DNA of 64,000 nt from Desulfolucanica intricata (GTDB lineage: Bacteria > Bacillota > Desulfotomaculia > Desulfotomaculales > Desulfofarciminaceae): assembly GCF_001592105.1 (NCBI RefSeq), contig NZ_BCWE01000001.1:104400-168399 (forward strand). The letters run 5' to 3'. Below, one piece after another: positions 7,581 to 15,917 of the stretch; position 1 is the stretch's first letter, and each line of letters opens with the position of its first letter. Position numbers and translations under genes: made by a program. The notes beneath the pieces are model-generated. The model searched no databases and was not told where the DNA came from. It saw only the letters and a program-made list of their open reading frames with translations.

Positions 7581-9320
7581 TTAGCTTAACTTTCTGGGCG
7601 GTAGCAAAATACTTTTCCCCTTAACTTCAAGCAGGCCTTCAGGCGAAAGCCTTAGTTCGGGTAAATGAGTGCTTGATATAAACAGCAGCGTATATATTGG
7701 GTCATAATATGTATGGCCTTTTTTACTTAAAATTTCTTCTAATCGAACGCCCTCCTGAATCAGCCTGTTTACAGGTTCAGTACTTATCATACCGTTTAAC
7801 AGTAAAGGCAGCTCAAAAACAGACTTCGAATCTTCAAATATTACTATGCCACCGCCCAGTTCATACAGGCGATTCACAGCGCGGGCCATGTCCTCGGGAT
7901 TCTTACCGACGGCCAGAATCTCACCCGAAATTGTACTGGAACAGGCCAGGCCGCTTAAGTCATCGACAAAGCCGCTCAATAGGCCATTGCATACCCATTT
8001 ACCCTCTCGATCGAGGAGAGCAGCATACTGTATTCCAGTCAACTCACTGATATCCAGCAAACCGTGACGCTCAGGAATTATCCTGTCTCTACGTCTGGTT
8101 ATGACCGGATTAACTAAATGCATAACCGGGAAGGGTTTACCGGCAGCCGGAATTAAAAATAAATCCGGAGAGACACTTCTTTTACTTATTGTTCCCAAGC
8201 CATATTTTCTACCATCAAACCTCCGGTCAAAATTTTTACCGGTAACTATTTCACCGTCAGCAATTACAAGTACCGGCGTAGGGTTATCCAGCGTTTCCAG
8301 TAAGAGGATATCCGCCAGCCGTCCCGGAGCGATACCTCCCACCAGGTCATCCAACCCGTAATAGACAGCCGCATTTATGGTCGCCATCTGATAAGCGGTC
8401 ACCGGATTTAAGCCTGCCTCTATGGCAGTTTTTATAACATAGTCGTTAAAACCTTGTGCCAAATACGTTACCGAGGGCCCGTCTGTAGTAAGCATGGCCC
8501 GGTGCAAAGGTACTCCGGCCTTAATAATATCCTTAATCAGCTGCGTTAAATCCGGCCTTAAAGAGCTGTGACGCAGGGTAGCATACATACCCAAACGCAG
8601 GCGCCGTAAAACCTCATCCCCGTTAATACTTTCATGGCAGGCAGTAATTCCCGCTGCAGCCAGGGAATTTAAGGTCTCCACCGAAGCCCCGGGGGCATGT
8701 CCCTCCAGTTTCTTACCTGTTTTTATGGCAGTTAAAGCCCCCTCCAACATACCCTGCTTACCTTTCAACAAAGAAGACCAATCCGTAATTTCCCCCACCT
8801 GTAATACCTCAGGATTATATACCAGACGACTTAGATTATCGGAAGAAAATAAAACATCACTTGCCTCTGAAAAAGTTTGTGGATCAAGACGGGTACTCCA
8901 AAAAATTTTTAAAGGCAGGTCTTTTAAGTCTTCAATTAACGACTCAAACCCTTCCGGCCCCAATTCCCGAAAGAAAAAGAGATTATCAGCAACCATCATG
9001 GTTGTTCCCAGGGGCAAAATCTTCTCGGTCAAACTGACCGGGTTATACATTAAAAAAGGATGTCCATGAGGTTCTATATAGCCGGGGCATAGCAGTTTTC
9101 CTTTTGCATCTATAACCTTTGTTTCCGCCCCCAAAGCTTTTTCAGATTCACCTACATAAGCAATATATTTATCGACCACAGCAACATGAGCCTTAATTAA
9201 TTCTCCGGTATATACATTTATAACCGTACCGTTCTTAATAAATATATTGGCAAATCGTTTACCCTGTGCTGTCTTAATAAGTTTTTGATATGTAGGAGAA
9301 GAAATGGACCTTAATCTCAA
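7581..9320 (-). CDS. Adenine deaminase-like amidohydrolase, YerA type
   Basis: A 579-residue metal-dependent amidohydrolase that would convert adenine to hypoxanthine for purine salvage. The N-terminal motif PGYIEPHGHPFLMYNP has the paired His metal ligands in the form seen in the Bacillus YerA subgroup rather than the DAHVHIES form of classical AdeC. Further features are KTGKKLEGHAPGA, TACHESINGDEVLRRLRLG, the metal Asp in LTTDGP, and GGIAPGRLADILLL. The C-terminal third (residues about 420-570) is the typical adenine deaminase extension. It is transcribed alone. Deaminase activity on adenine is probable, but YerA-type enzymes are less studied. Confidence 0.88.
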   Translation of the reverse strand: MRLRSISSPTYQKLIKTAQGKRFANIFIKNGTVINVYTGELIKAHVAVVDKYIAYVGESEKALGAETKVIDAKGKLLCPGYIEPHGHPFLMYNPVSLTEKILPLGTTMMVADNLFFFRELGPEGFESLIEDLKDLPLKIFWSTRLDPQTFSEASDVLFSSDNLSRLVYNPEVLQVGEITDWSSLLKGKQGMLEGALTAIKTGKKLEGHAPGASVETLNSLAAAGITACHESINGDEVLRRLRLGMYATLRHSSLRPDLTQLIKDIIKAGVPLHRAMLTTDGPSVTYLAQGFNDYVIKTAIEAGLNPVTAYQMATINAAVYYGLDDLVGGIAPGRLADILLLETLDNPTPVLVIADGEIVTGKNFDRRFDGRKYGLGTISKRSVSPDLFLIPAAGKPFPVMHLVNPVITRRRDRIIPERHGLLDISELTGIQYAALLDREGKWVCNGLLSGFVDDLSGLACSSTISGEILAVGKNPEDMARAVNRLYELGGGIVIFEDSKSVFELPLLLNGMISTEPVNRLIQEGVRLEEILSKKGHTYYDPIYTLLFISSTHLPELRLSPEGLLEVKGKSILLPPRKLS

Positions 9321-9534
9321 CTAAATCTCTCCTTATGAAAAAGATTATTCCGGTAATTTTATTCTTATATTCTTTTAATTTTCAACAAATACCTTTGTAA
9401 ATCAGAAAACAAAATATTATAAAGATACTATTTTAAATTATTTATAACACTTGAAAGGGTTATAACTTTTCTTATTGAATTATCTTATTGAATTAAATGA
9501 CATAATACATTGTTTTATGAAAGGAGAGAGAACA

Positions 9535-9732
9535 ATGTCAGGTTGTGGTAGCTGTTCAGCATGCAGCATCGGTGACAAAGCCAGGGAATATATAAACTTT
9601 TTCGGTGAGTCAACCGTTAAGTGCCCGGAATGTGAGACCGAAATAACTTTCAAGGATTTACCCAAAAATAATAAATTAACTTGCCCCAGTTGCGGAGCAG
9701 TTTTTAAAGTTATTCGTTTACTTTTAAATTAA
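9535..9732 (+). CDS. Small zinc-ribbon protein
   Basis: A 65-residue protein. The N-terminus is Cys-rich (CGSCSACS), followed by a zinc ribbon with two CPxC knuckles, CPEC (about residue 32) and CPSC (about residue 52). The ATG at 9535 follows AAAGGAGAGAG; an ATG-less upstream extension has no ribosome site and is rejected. A terminator follows immediately, so it is a monocistronic gene. Function is unknown; such proteins bind zinc or a nucleic acid. The 13-base direct repeat cttattgaatta lies just upstream at 9471-9495. Confidence 0.8.
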   Translation: MSGCGSCSACSIGDKAREYINFFGESTVKCPECETEITFKDLPKNNKLTCPSCGAVFKVIRLLLN

Positions 9733-9736
9733 CAGT

Positions 9737-9778
9737 GAAAAAACCTGTTCTTCTTTTATTTCAAACAGGGTTTTTTAT
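9737..9778. terminator. Intrinsic terminator after the zinc-ribbon gene
   Basis: Stem AAACCTGTT/AACAGGGTTT with a loop of about 14 bases, flanked by A-runs on the left and T-runs on the right. It works for the plus-strand gene and would also work on the minus strand. Confidence 0.8.
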
Positions 9779-9914
9779 ACTCCGGGAAAAATTGAAGAAA
9801 AAATTAATAACCGGTTGTTTTAAAGTAATATATTGGAATCCCAATGAGGGTAAAGAAACATCTATAATGCGGGAATACTTAGTTATAATTTGATGTACGA
9901 ATAGGAGATTGACT

Positions 9915-11087
9915 ATGAAGGATATTGAGCTGATAGCCACAGCGACTTTCGGCCTGGAAGCTGTAGTAGCCCGGGAATTAAGGGAACTGGGCTATCAGGA
10001 TTTAAAAGTAGAAAATGCCAGAGTAACCTTTACAGGTAATTTAAGTGATATCTGTAAAACGAATTTATGGCTACGTACAGCAGATCGTATACTGATAAAA
10101 ATGGGTGAATTTAAGGCCACCACCTTCGAAGAACTTTTCCAACAAACCAAAGCCTTACCCTGGCCGGATTGGATTTCGGAAAATGCCAATTTCCCGGTAG
10201 AGGGAAAATCCATTAAGTCCAAACTTTTTAGCGTCCCTGACTGCCAGGCCATTGTTAAAAAAGCCGTGGTAGAAAAGATGAAACAAAAGTACAAGCTGGA
10301 GTGGTTTGAAGAAAAAGGACCGCTTTATAAAATCGAGGTGGCGTTACTAAACGATACTGCTACATTAACTATTGATACCAGTGGGCCGGGCCTGCATAAA
10401 CGTGGTTACCGAAAGCTGGGCAGTTCCGCCCCCTTAAAAGAAACACTTGCCGCCGCCATGATTCTTTTAAGCCGCTGGCACCCGGACCGGATCTTAATAG
10501 ATCCCTTCTGCGGCTCGGGCACCATCCCCATTGAGGCTGCTTTAATCGGTCAGAACATCGCCCCGGGGATCGGCCGCAACTTTGCAGCTGAAGAGTGGCC
10601 GGTGATTCCAAAGAAGTTGTGGCAGGAAGCCCGTAAAGAAGCCCATGCACTGGCAAACTATAACAGGGAACTGAGAATCATGGGCCAAGATATAGACGGT
10701 GAAGTTCTAAGCCTGGCCCGTTACCATGCCCGGGAGGCCGGTATAGATGAACAGGTCAAATTTCAAAAACTTCCGGTGGCAGAACTACGTTCCAGATACC
10801 GGTACGGCTATATCATTTGCAACCCACCCTACGGGGAGCGTCTGGGTGACCGGCCCCGGGTGGAACAATTGTACAGAGAAATGGGAGCAGTATTTAGGAA
10901 ACTAGATACCTGGTCCTACTATGTTTTGACTTCCCACGAAGGCTTTGAAAAGCTTTTCGGCCGGACAGCAGATAAAAACCGCAAACTATATAACGGACGA
11001 ATTCAATGCCGCTATTACCAGTTTTTCGGGCCCCACCCACCCCGCCGAAAAGACAGTGAACTGTCCAAAACAGCTGAGTCGACCTAA
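9915..11087 (+). CDS. THUMP-domain rRNA guanine-N2 methyltransferase, RlmL-like
   Basis: A 390-residue SAM-dependent RNA methyltransferase close to Bacillus YpsC, which methylates a 23S rRNA guanine. Residues about 50-155 form the THUMP domain. The Rossmann methyltransferase domain follows, with LIDPFCGSGTIPIEAA and the catalytic NPPYGERLG. The ATG at 9915 has AGGAG seven bases upstream; a TTG two codons earlier is less likely. Length fits the single-domain RlmL group and it lacks the RlmK half of E. coli RlmKL. It stands alone between terminators. The target base is inferred from family. Confidence 0.92.
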   Translation: MKDIELIATATFGLEAVVARELRELGYQDLKVENARVTFTGNLSDICKTNLWLRTADRILIKMGEFKATTFEELFQQTKALPWPDWISENANFPVEGKSIKSKLFSVPDCQAIVKKAVVEKMKQKYKLEWFEEKGPLYKIEVALLNDTATLTIDTSGPGLHKRGYRKLGSSAPLKETLAAAMILLSRWHPDRILIDPFCGSGTIPIEAALIGQNIAPGIGRNFAAEEWPVIPKKLWQEARKEAHALANYNRELRIMGQDIDGEVLSLARYHAREAGIDEQVKFQKLPVAELRSRYRYGYIICNPPYGERLGDRPRVEQLYREMGAVFRKLDTWSYYVLTSHEGFEKLFGRTADKNRKLYNGRIQCRYYQFFGPHPPRRKDSELSKTAEST

Positions 11088-11189
11088 TAATTTAAAAAGT
11101 GCTTGCACCTATGAAACAAGCAAACCCACTTAAGCCATCCAACATGGTATAAACAACCGGAATTTTCCATTTAATTTTTCCAATGGACG

Positions 11190-11220
11190 AAAATCCTGCC
11201 GAAATATCCGGCAGGATTTT
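11190..11220. terminator. Bidirectional terminator between methyltransferase and P-type ATPase
   Basis: Perfect 12-bp arms AAAATCCTGCCG/CGGCAGGATTTT with a 7-base loop, located between two convergent genes. A/T-rich flanks on both sides fit termination in both directions. Confidence 0.85.
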
Positions 11221-11231
11221 GTTGACATTTG

Positions 11232-13151
11232 CTAAATTTCCCGGTACTTAAGCAGCCGCATGGCGTTGAGGATTACCAGCAGAACGCTGGCTTCGTGAAC
11301 CAGCATACCTGATGCCAATACCACAGCCTCACCAATAACTCCTACCAGGAGTACCAACACCACCAGCACCGCTAAGGTGACGTTTTGCTTAATATTCCTA
11401 AGTGTCCGGCGGCTAAGGCCAATGGCGTAGGGGAGTTTGACCAACCTGTCTGACATCAACACCAAATCAGCTGTCTCCATAGCTACGTCCGTCCCCGCCG
11501 CACCCATGGCGATACCCACATCGGCGGTTGCCATGGCAGGTGCATCGTTAATACCGTCACCCACCATAGCCACAATCCGACCTTTCTCCCGTAAACTTTT
11601 GATTACCGCTACCTTTTCTTCAGGCAGCATCTCTGCTCGAAACTCATCAATCCCCAGCCGGTGCGCTATGGCACTGGCCGTTCTCTCGTTGTCCCCCGTC
11701 AACATCACCACTTTTTCAACCCCGGTACGTTTGAGACGGGATACCAGGTTCAGAGCATCCTCCCGGGGAACATCGGCAATAAATATAACCCCCAGGATTT
11801 CCCGGTTTTCTGCTACAATTATTGCGGTGCAGCCGGTGTTTTCCTCCGACGCCATTCGTTCCTCCACCTCTGAATCGATGACAATACCCTGTTCCTGCAT
11901 CAACTTGCGGTTGCCTACACATACCTTCTTTCCTGCTACCATCGCCATCACACCATAACCGGGGAGCACCTGAAAATCTGCAGCTTCCGGGATTCGGCCC
12001 TTTCCCGCTGCCCGTTCTACCACGGATTTGGCCAGGGGGTGTTCTGAGAGTTTCTCCACCGCCGCGGTTTTTAGCAGCATCTCCGTTTCGGTACCACGTT
12101 TTACCCATAACCCCGTTACCTGGGGTCGCCCCCGGGTAAGGGTACCGGTCTTATCCAACACCACCACCTGGATCTGTCCCACCTTTTCCAGGTGTTCCCC
12201 TCCCTTGATCAATACCCCTTGGCGGGCCGCATTGCCTATTCCGGCAACAATGGAAACCGGAGTGGCGATTACCAGAGCCCCGGGACAAGCAATGACCAAC
12301 AGAGTCAAGGCAGTAATAGGGTTCTTTGTAACCAGGTATGTTAGAACTGAGACAACAATAATTCCCGGAGTATAATACCGGGCAAAGTTCTCCAATGCTT
12401 GTTGGCTGCGGGCTTTTTCCTGTTGGGCTTCTTCTACCAGTTCAATGAGCCGGGCAAAGGTGGTATCCTCACCGGACTTCTCAGTTTCAATTTCCAAATA
12501 CCCTGCTTCGTTGATGGTACCACTAAAAACAGAGTCTCCTACTGCCTTTTCCGCCGGCATCGATTCCCCGGTGATAGCAGCCTGGTTTACAGTGGCCCGC
12601 CCCTTTACTACCTTTCCATCCACCGGGATCTTCTCCCCCGGACGGACGATCACCAGATCCCCCCTCCGTACTTCTTCAGCAGGGACATCGACCTCTTCTT
12701 CCCCCTTCCGCACATGGGCCACCTGAGGAGCCATTTCCATTAACTTTCTCAAGGCATCACGGGTTTTATCAAGAGTACGGGCCTCAAGGTAGGAACCCAG
12801 GGAAAAGAGGAAAGTAACTACTGCCGCTTCCCAGTACTCGCCAACAATAATGGCCCCCGCAGCTGCCAGAGTTACCAGGGCATTAATTCCCAGAATCCGG
12901 AAACGTAACGCGTGGAAGGCGCTCATGGCGATACGGTATCCAGCTACTACTGCAGCCACAATCATCAGCGAATTTGATAACACAGAGTTAAGCCCCAAGC
13001 GTCCTAACAGCCAACCAATGACTATTAAAAGACCGGCAACAGAGGTAATGATCAACTTTTCCCGGGATCGCCACAAGCTTTTTAGCATGGCCAGGTGTTT
13101 GCAGCTGCCACCGACACCATGATTACATGTGCGCCCTGCATTTGATTGCAT
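11232..13151 (-). CDS. Heavy-metal P1B-type ATPase with CPG motif
   Basis: A 639-residue metal efflux pump of the inner membrane. Visible motifs are TGES (194-197), the transmembrane metal motif CPG (289-291), DKTGT (333-337, phosphorylated Asp), the HP dipeptide in SEHPLAKS (371-372) and GDGINDAP (531-538). The best-studied Zn/Cd pumps have CPC at 289-291; the CPG variant leaves one Cys. No HMA domain is fused: residues 1-20 have only CNH and CKH, while a stand-alone HMA protein is encoded 13 bases upstream. Expression is probably driven by the FNR-box promoter at 13723-13764. Zn, Cd or Pb is the likely substrate, but the CPG motif makes the choice uncertain. Confidence 0.93.
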   Translation of the reverse strand: MQSNAGRTCNHGVGGSCKHLAMLKSLWRSREKLIITSVAGLLIVIGWLLGRLGLNSVLSNSLMIVAAVVAGYRIAMSAFHALRFRILGINALVTLAAAGAIIVGEYWEAAVVTFLFSLGSYLEARTLDKTRDALRKLMEMAPQVAHVRKGEEEVDVPAEEVRRGDLVIVRPGEKIPVDGKVVKGRATVNQAAITGESMPAEKAVGDSVFSGTINEAGYLEIETEKSGEDTTFARLIELVEEAQQEKARSQQALENFARYYTPGIIVVSVLTYLVTKNPITALTLLVIACPGALVIATPVSIVAGIGNAARQGVLIKGGEHLEKVGQIQVVVLDKTGTLTRGRPQVTGLWVKRGTETEMLLKTAAVEKLSEHPLAKSVVERAAGKGRIPEAADFQVLPGYGVMAMVAGKKVCVGNRKLMQEQGIVIDSEVEERMASEENTGCTAIIVAENREILGVIFIADVPREDALNLVSRLKRTGVEKVVMLTGDNERTASAIAHRLGIDEFRAEMLPEEKVAVIKSLREKGRIVAMVGDGINDAPAMATADVGIAMGAAGTDVAMETADLVLMSDRLVKLPYAIGLSRRTLRNIKQNVTLAVLVVLVLLVGVIGEAVVLASGMLVHEASVLLVILNAMRLLKYREI

Positions 13152-13164
13152 CGGCTACCACCCT

Positions 13165-13380
13165 TTATCGCTTTTCCAGTATCCTGTAACCGGTTTTAGC
13201 GATGATTTTTTCTATCTCTTGCAGATTAATTTGATTAGGGTCATACTGAATCTTCACCTTACCGGTGGTATAAACAACGTTGGCCTGGTAAATTCCTTTT
13301 TGTTTTTCCAAAATCTGTCCCATCTTTTGGGCACAGTCGGGGCAAGCAAGATCCCCCAAGCGAAATGTAATTTTTTCCAT
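13165..13380 (-). CDS. Stand-alone heavy-metal-associated (HMA) domain protein
   Basis: A 71-residue ferredoxin-like metallochaperone domain. The CPDC metal-binding motif (residues 13-16) takes the place of the usual GMxCxxC, followed by KIQYDPNQINLQEIEKIIAKTGY, the standard C-terminal half. It sits between the thioredoxin-like gene and the P-type ATPase, which lacks this domain, so it probably hands metal to the pump in trans. The LACPDC form without GMT is typical of HMA domains in metal ATPases of anaerobes; the metal is not determined. Confidence 0.9.
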   Translation of the reverse strand: MEKITFRLGDLACPDCAQKMGQILEKQKGIYQANVVYTTGKVKIQYDPNQINLQEIEKIIAKTGYRILEKR

Positions 13381-13400
13381 ATTTTTACACCTCCTTAAGT

Positions 13401-13649
13401 CTATACGTTATAACTTTCCTTAATCCATGTTTTAATCTCGTGCCTGCCGGGTACCCGTCCGCTTACTGTCACCTTACCGTTAATGACCAGCCCGGGTAAG
13501 GCAAATACATCGTACCGCACCATTTCATCCACATCGTCAATTTTCTCAACTGCGGCGGCAACCCCCAGCTCTGCCAGTACATCAAACAGGGTTTGCTCCA
13601 AACCTTGACAAACTTTACACCCTTTGACTCCTAATAATTTAATTTCCAT
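13401..13649 (-). CDS. Thioredoxin/glutaredoxin-like small redox protein
   Basis: An 82-residue thioredoxin-fold protein of the redox-active disulfide protein family. It opens MEIKLLGVKGCKVCQGLEQ, giving a CxxC active site (Cys 11 and 14), and has the cis-proline loop FALPGLVINGKV. The ATG at 13649 has a GGTGGTGATC ribosome site; 34 further upstream codons are open but overlap the promoter and make no sense as protein. It is the first gene of the unit thioredoxin-like, HMA, P-type ATPase. Such proteins are often next to metal transporters in anaerobes and may reduce or carry metal thiolates. Confidence 0.88.
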   Translation of the reverse strand: MEIKLLGVKGCKVCQGLEQTLFDVLAELGVAAAVEKIDDVDEMVRYDVFALPGLVINGKVTVSGRVPGRHEIKTWIKESYNV

Positions 13650-13722
13650 CCTGATCACCACCTTTCTATATCTTGAATACTGTCTGGATATACCCGTATA
13701 TCCCACTGCCCCTTGTGCATTT

Positions 13723-13764
13723 ATCGTACATGAAAAGATCTTTGTAAACATTGATTAAAATCAA
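13723..13764 (-). promoter_or_regulatory. FNR-box (class II) promoter of the metal/redox operon
   Basis: TTGATTAAAATCAA at 13751-13764 is a perfect FNR-type palindrome (TTGAT-N4-ATCAA). On the minus strand it is followed after 22 bases by TACGAT at 13728-13723, a good -10 element. This centres the box at about -41.5 from the predicted start near 13716, the class II activator position. Confidence 0.8.
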
Positions 13765-13790
13765 AAAAGAGAGGATTTTTCCTCTCCCGG

Positions 13791-14495
13791 TCAATCAGTA
13801 ATCAGTACCAGTCTCTTTTTGTCAAGTATAGTGATGTTTTTCTGCCCTTCTATAGCAATAATGCCCTCTGACTGCAACTTAGTCAACTTACGACTCACCG
13901 TTTCTATGGTGGTACCCAACAGGTTAGCCACCTCCTGTCGTGACAGGTTAATTGAAATCCGGATACCTTGCAGGGTACTTACCCCCTCCTTCTCCGCCAT
14001 AACCATCAGCCAGGAGGCAAGCCTCTCCTCAACGTTTTTTAATGTTAAGTCCCCGATAAATTTCTCTGAATAAGCTAGCCTTTTACTCATAGCCTGCATA
14101 ATACTCAAAGACATTTCCGGATTCTGTCTGATAAGATTTTTCAAATCCTCCCTGGGTAATAGACACAGCCCGGTATCTTCCAAGGCTTCCGCATTCAGTA
14201 AATGGCATTCGTCCTTAAACAGGCTTAATTCACCAAAGAAATCACCGCGCTCCAGGATACGAACAATTTGCTGCCGCCCGTCTTTGGAGGCCTCATACAG
14301 TTTTACTCTGCCGTATCTGACAATATAGAGGTGGTTAGCCTGATCCCCTCGCATAAAAAGGACATTTCCCTTTTTATACTCCTTTTTCTGAATCAGGCTG
14401 TTTACCTTTTGCAATTCTCCATAACTCAGGGTTTTAAAGATGGGTACCGTACTGGCACAAATATGTTCCACTTCTATAACATTCTGCCGGTTCAT
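13791..14495 (-). CDS. Crp/Fnr-family transcription regulator
   Basis: A 234-residue regulator with an N-terminal cyclic-nucleotide-like beta barrel (residues about 15-130, GDFFGELSLF), a dimer helix, and a C-terminal winged helix whose recognition helix reads TIETVSRKL. The E-x2-SR pattern is that of FNR, which reads TTGAT. The cysteine set of E. coli FNR (N-terminal) or Bacillus Fnr (C-terminal) is missing: I see only three Cys, one near the N-terminus and two in the barrel (DECH and GLCL). Sensing may be thiol-based or by another ligand. ATG 14495 follows GAGGTG; a GTG three codons upstream is possible. FNR boxes flank it on both sides. Confidence 0.93.
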   Translation of the reverse strand: MNRQNVIEVEHICASTVPIFKTLSYGELQKVNSLIQKKEYKKGNVLFMRGDQANHLYIVRYGRVKLYEASKDGRQQIVRILERGDFFGELSLFKDECHLLNAEALEDTGLCLLPREDLKNLIRQNPEMSLSIMQAMSKRLAYSEKFIGDLTLKNVEERLASWLMVMAEKEGVSTLQGIRISINLSRQEVANLLGTTIETVSRKLTKLQSEGIIAIEGQKNITILDKKRLVLITD

Positions 14496-14525
14496 TAATT
14501 TCACCTCGCATTAGACTCGATTATT

Positions 14526-14553
14526 AGTATAGCTTGATAACTTATTACGTCAA
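14526..14553 (-). promoter_or_regulatory. Sigma-A promoter of the Crp/Fnr regulator
   Basis: On the minus strand TTGACG (14553-14548), 16 bases, then TATACT (14531-14526), with the regulator start codon about 30 bases downstream. The FNR box at 14581-14594 lies about 70 bases upstream of the predicted start. Confidence 0.65.
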
Positions 14554-14580
14554 TGATAGCAAAGAGAAATTTTTTCTTTT

Positions 14581-14622
14581 TTGATCTCCATCAATGTTTG
14601 TTCGTCACCTTTTAAATACAAT
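14581..14622 (+). promoter_or_regulatory. FNR-box (class II) promoter towards 14707 and the symporter
   Basis: TTGATCTCCATCAA at 14581-14594 is a perfect FNR-type palindrome. TACAAT at 14617-14622 follows 22 bases later, putting the box at about -41.5. The geometry is the same as at 13723-13764, base for base in spacing. Confidence 0.8.
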
Positions 14623-14706
14623 TAGTGTGTCAGGACTTTCCACACTGTAATTCTTAAGTACGAATACCGGTCTTAGAAAAAATTTTTTTCGAGAGGAGTT
14701 ATCACT

Positions 14707-14820
14707 TTGGCTAAAAATATTCACCCCTGTGCCAGGAAGATTCACCAACTTCCGGTTTACCGATGCCGTAAGAATATAGAAAAAGAATTTTTGAAAAACC
14801 TTTACCCCACTTATAAGTAA
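14707..14820 (+). CDS. Possible 37-residue small protein behind the FNR promoter
   Basis: A short frame starting TTG eight bases after a strong GAGAGGAG ribosome site (14691-14698), about 80 bases after the predicted transcription start. The product is basic and contains two Cys (8 and 20) and two His; it has no membrane segment and I do not recognise it. It precedes the transporter gene by 54 bases and shares its promoter. It could be a genuine small protein, a leader peptide or chance; the ribosome site and promoter are the only support. Confidence 0.5.
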   Translation: MAKNIHPCARKIHQLPVYRCRKNIEKEFLKNLYPTYK

Positions 14821-14873
14821 ACCGGGTTCACGCTATAATAATAAAAATATGTGTCCTGTGTAGGTGATGAAAA

Positions 14874-15857
14874 ATGTTAAAAAAATTATTTATGTTACCA
14901 TCTAAAAAACTGAACATAACCATTCCGCTGGTTTTAACAGCAGGCTTTGTAGCAGGTTTATATTTTGATACTGCTTCACTAAAAAGTTTTATCTTACCGG
15001 TAACGATTTTAATGATTTATCCAACGATGATAGGTATAAAAGTTAGTGATATCTTAAATACTGCGCACATTAAATTATTTAAATATTCCTTTTTAATTAA
15101 TTTTATCATTATTCCCATTTCAGCTTATATAATGGGAACATTATTTTTACTTGAAGAACCTCAGCTGTTCGCCGGGTTGGCTATCGCATCTCTGCTGCCA
15201 ACAAGTAACATGACCATTGCTTTTACCATGTTTGCTAAAGGTAATGTTCCTGCAGCAATCACATTAACTGTCCTTAGCCTAATTTTAGGTTCAATATTGG
15301 CTCCCTGGTATCTCCTTGTAATGGTTGGAAAATATATTCCAATAAACTTTATGTTAGTTTTTAAGACGATTATTCTTGTTGTCTTTACTCCTATGATTGC
15401 AGGCATGATAACTTATTCATTACTTTTAAAAAAGTATTCAGAGGAACAATTTAAAAAAAATATCAAGCCGTATTTACCTGCAGCCAGTGCTTGGGGTATG
15501 ATGTTTATTGTCTTTACCAGTATATCGACAAATACTTCAATAATTATAGCTAACCTCAATATTTTTATAGTGGCTTTTTTAATTCAAATAGCCTTTTATC
15601 TGATAAATTATACAATAGCAGTGGTATTTGCCCGCAGTTATTTAAATACAGCGGATGGATACGCCTTAGTATATAGTACAGCACTCCGCAATCTTTCAAT
15701 CTCCATAGGATTGGCTGCCACGGCTTTTGGAGCCAATGCTGCTTTAATGGTTGCCCTCGCCTTTATTATTCAGGGACAGGCAGCAGCTTATTTTGCAAAA
15801 CTTAATGAAAAGTATCAGCTATTGAAAAAACGCTGCCCGGATAATGAAAAGAGATAA
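14874..15857 (+). CDS. Bile acid:sodium symporter-family membrane transporter
   Basis: A 327-residue integral membrane protein of the BASS/ACR3-like superfamily with about nine to ten hydrophobic helices. The family shows in ASLLPTSNMTIAFTMFAKGN (helix 4-5 region) and in YALVYSTALRNLSISIGLAA (helix 9), the two segments that form the crossover ion-binding site. The classic ACR3 cysteine context is not evident, so arsenite transport is not supported; an organic anion or unknown substrate is possible. It lies behind the FNR-type promoter at 14581-14622 and so is probably anaerobically induced. The ATG has a TAGGTGATG ribosome site. Confidence 0.82.
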   Translation: MLKKLFMLPSKKLNITIPLVLTAGFVAGLYFDTASLKSFILPVTILMIYPTMIGIKVSDILNTAHIKLFKYSFLINFIIIPISAYIMGTLFLLEEPQLFAGLAIASLLPTSNMTIAFTMFAKGNVPAAITLTVLSLILGSILAPWYLLVMVGKYIPINFMLVFKTIILVVFTPMIAGMITYSLLLKKYSEEQFKKNIKPYLPAASAWGMMFIVFTSISTNTSIIIANLNIFIVAFLIQIAFYLINYTIAVVFARSYLNTADGYALVYSTALRNLSISIGLAATAFGANAALMVALAFIIQGQAAAYFAKLNEKYQLLKKRCPDNEKR

Positions 15858-15862
15858 TTTTA

Positions 15863-15890
15863 ATGCCCGCCGGTTAACTTTGGCGGGCAT
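15863..15890. terminator. Hairpin between symporter and UbiD genes
   Basis: Perfect 9-bp arms ATGCCCGCC/GGCGGGCAT with a 10-base loop between convergent genes; an AT-rich tail follows on the minus strand. Confidence 0.7.
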
Positions 15891-15917
15891 TGATGATTAC
15901 AGTATATTACCGGATAA

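Noticed and set aside
8101..8361. 86-residue plus-strand frame within the adenine deaminase gene
   Set aside because: Antisense shadow of a well-supported enzyme.
11437..11958. 173-residue plus-strand frame inside the P-type ATPase gene
   Set aside because: Ser/Thr/Ala-rich shadow translation; the ATPase motifs on the other strand are complete.
14874..15857. Arsenite exporter ACR3
   Set aside because: Only the general BASS/ACR3 superfamily features are visible; the Cys context of ACR3 and arsenic-resistance neighbours are missing.
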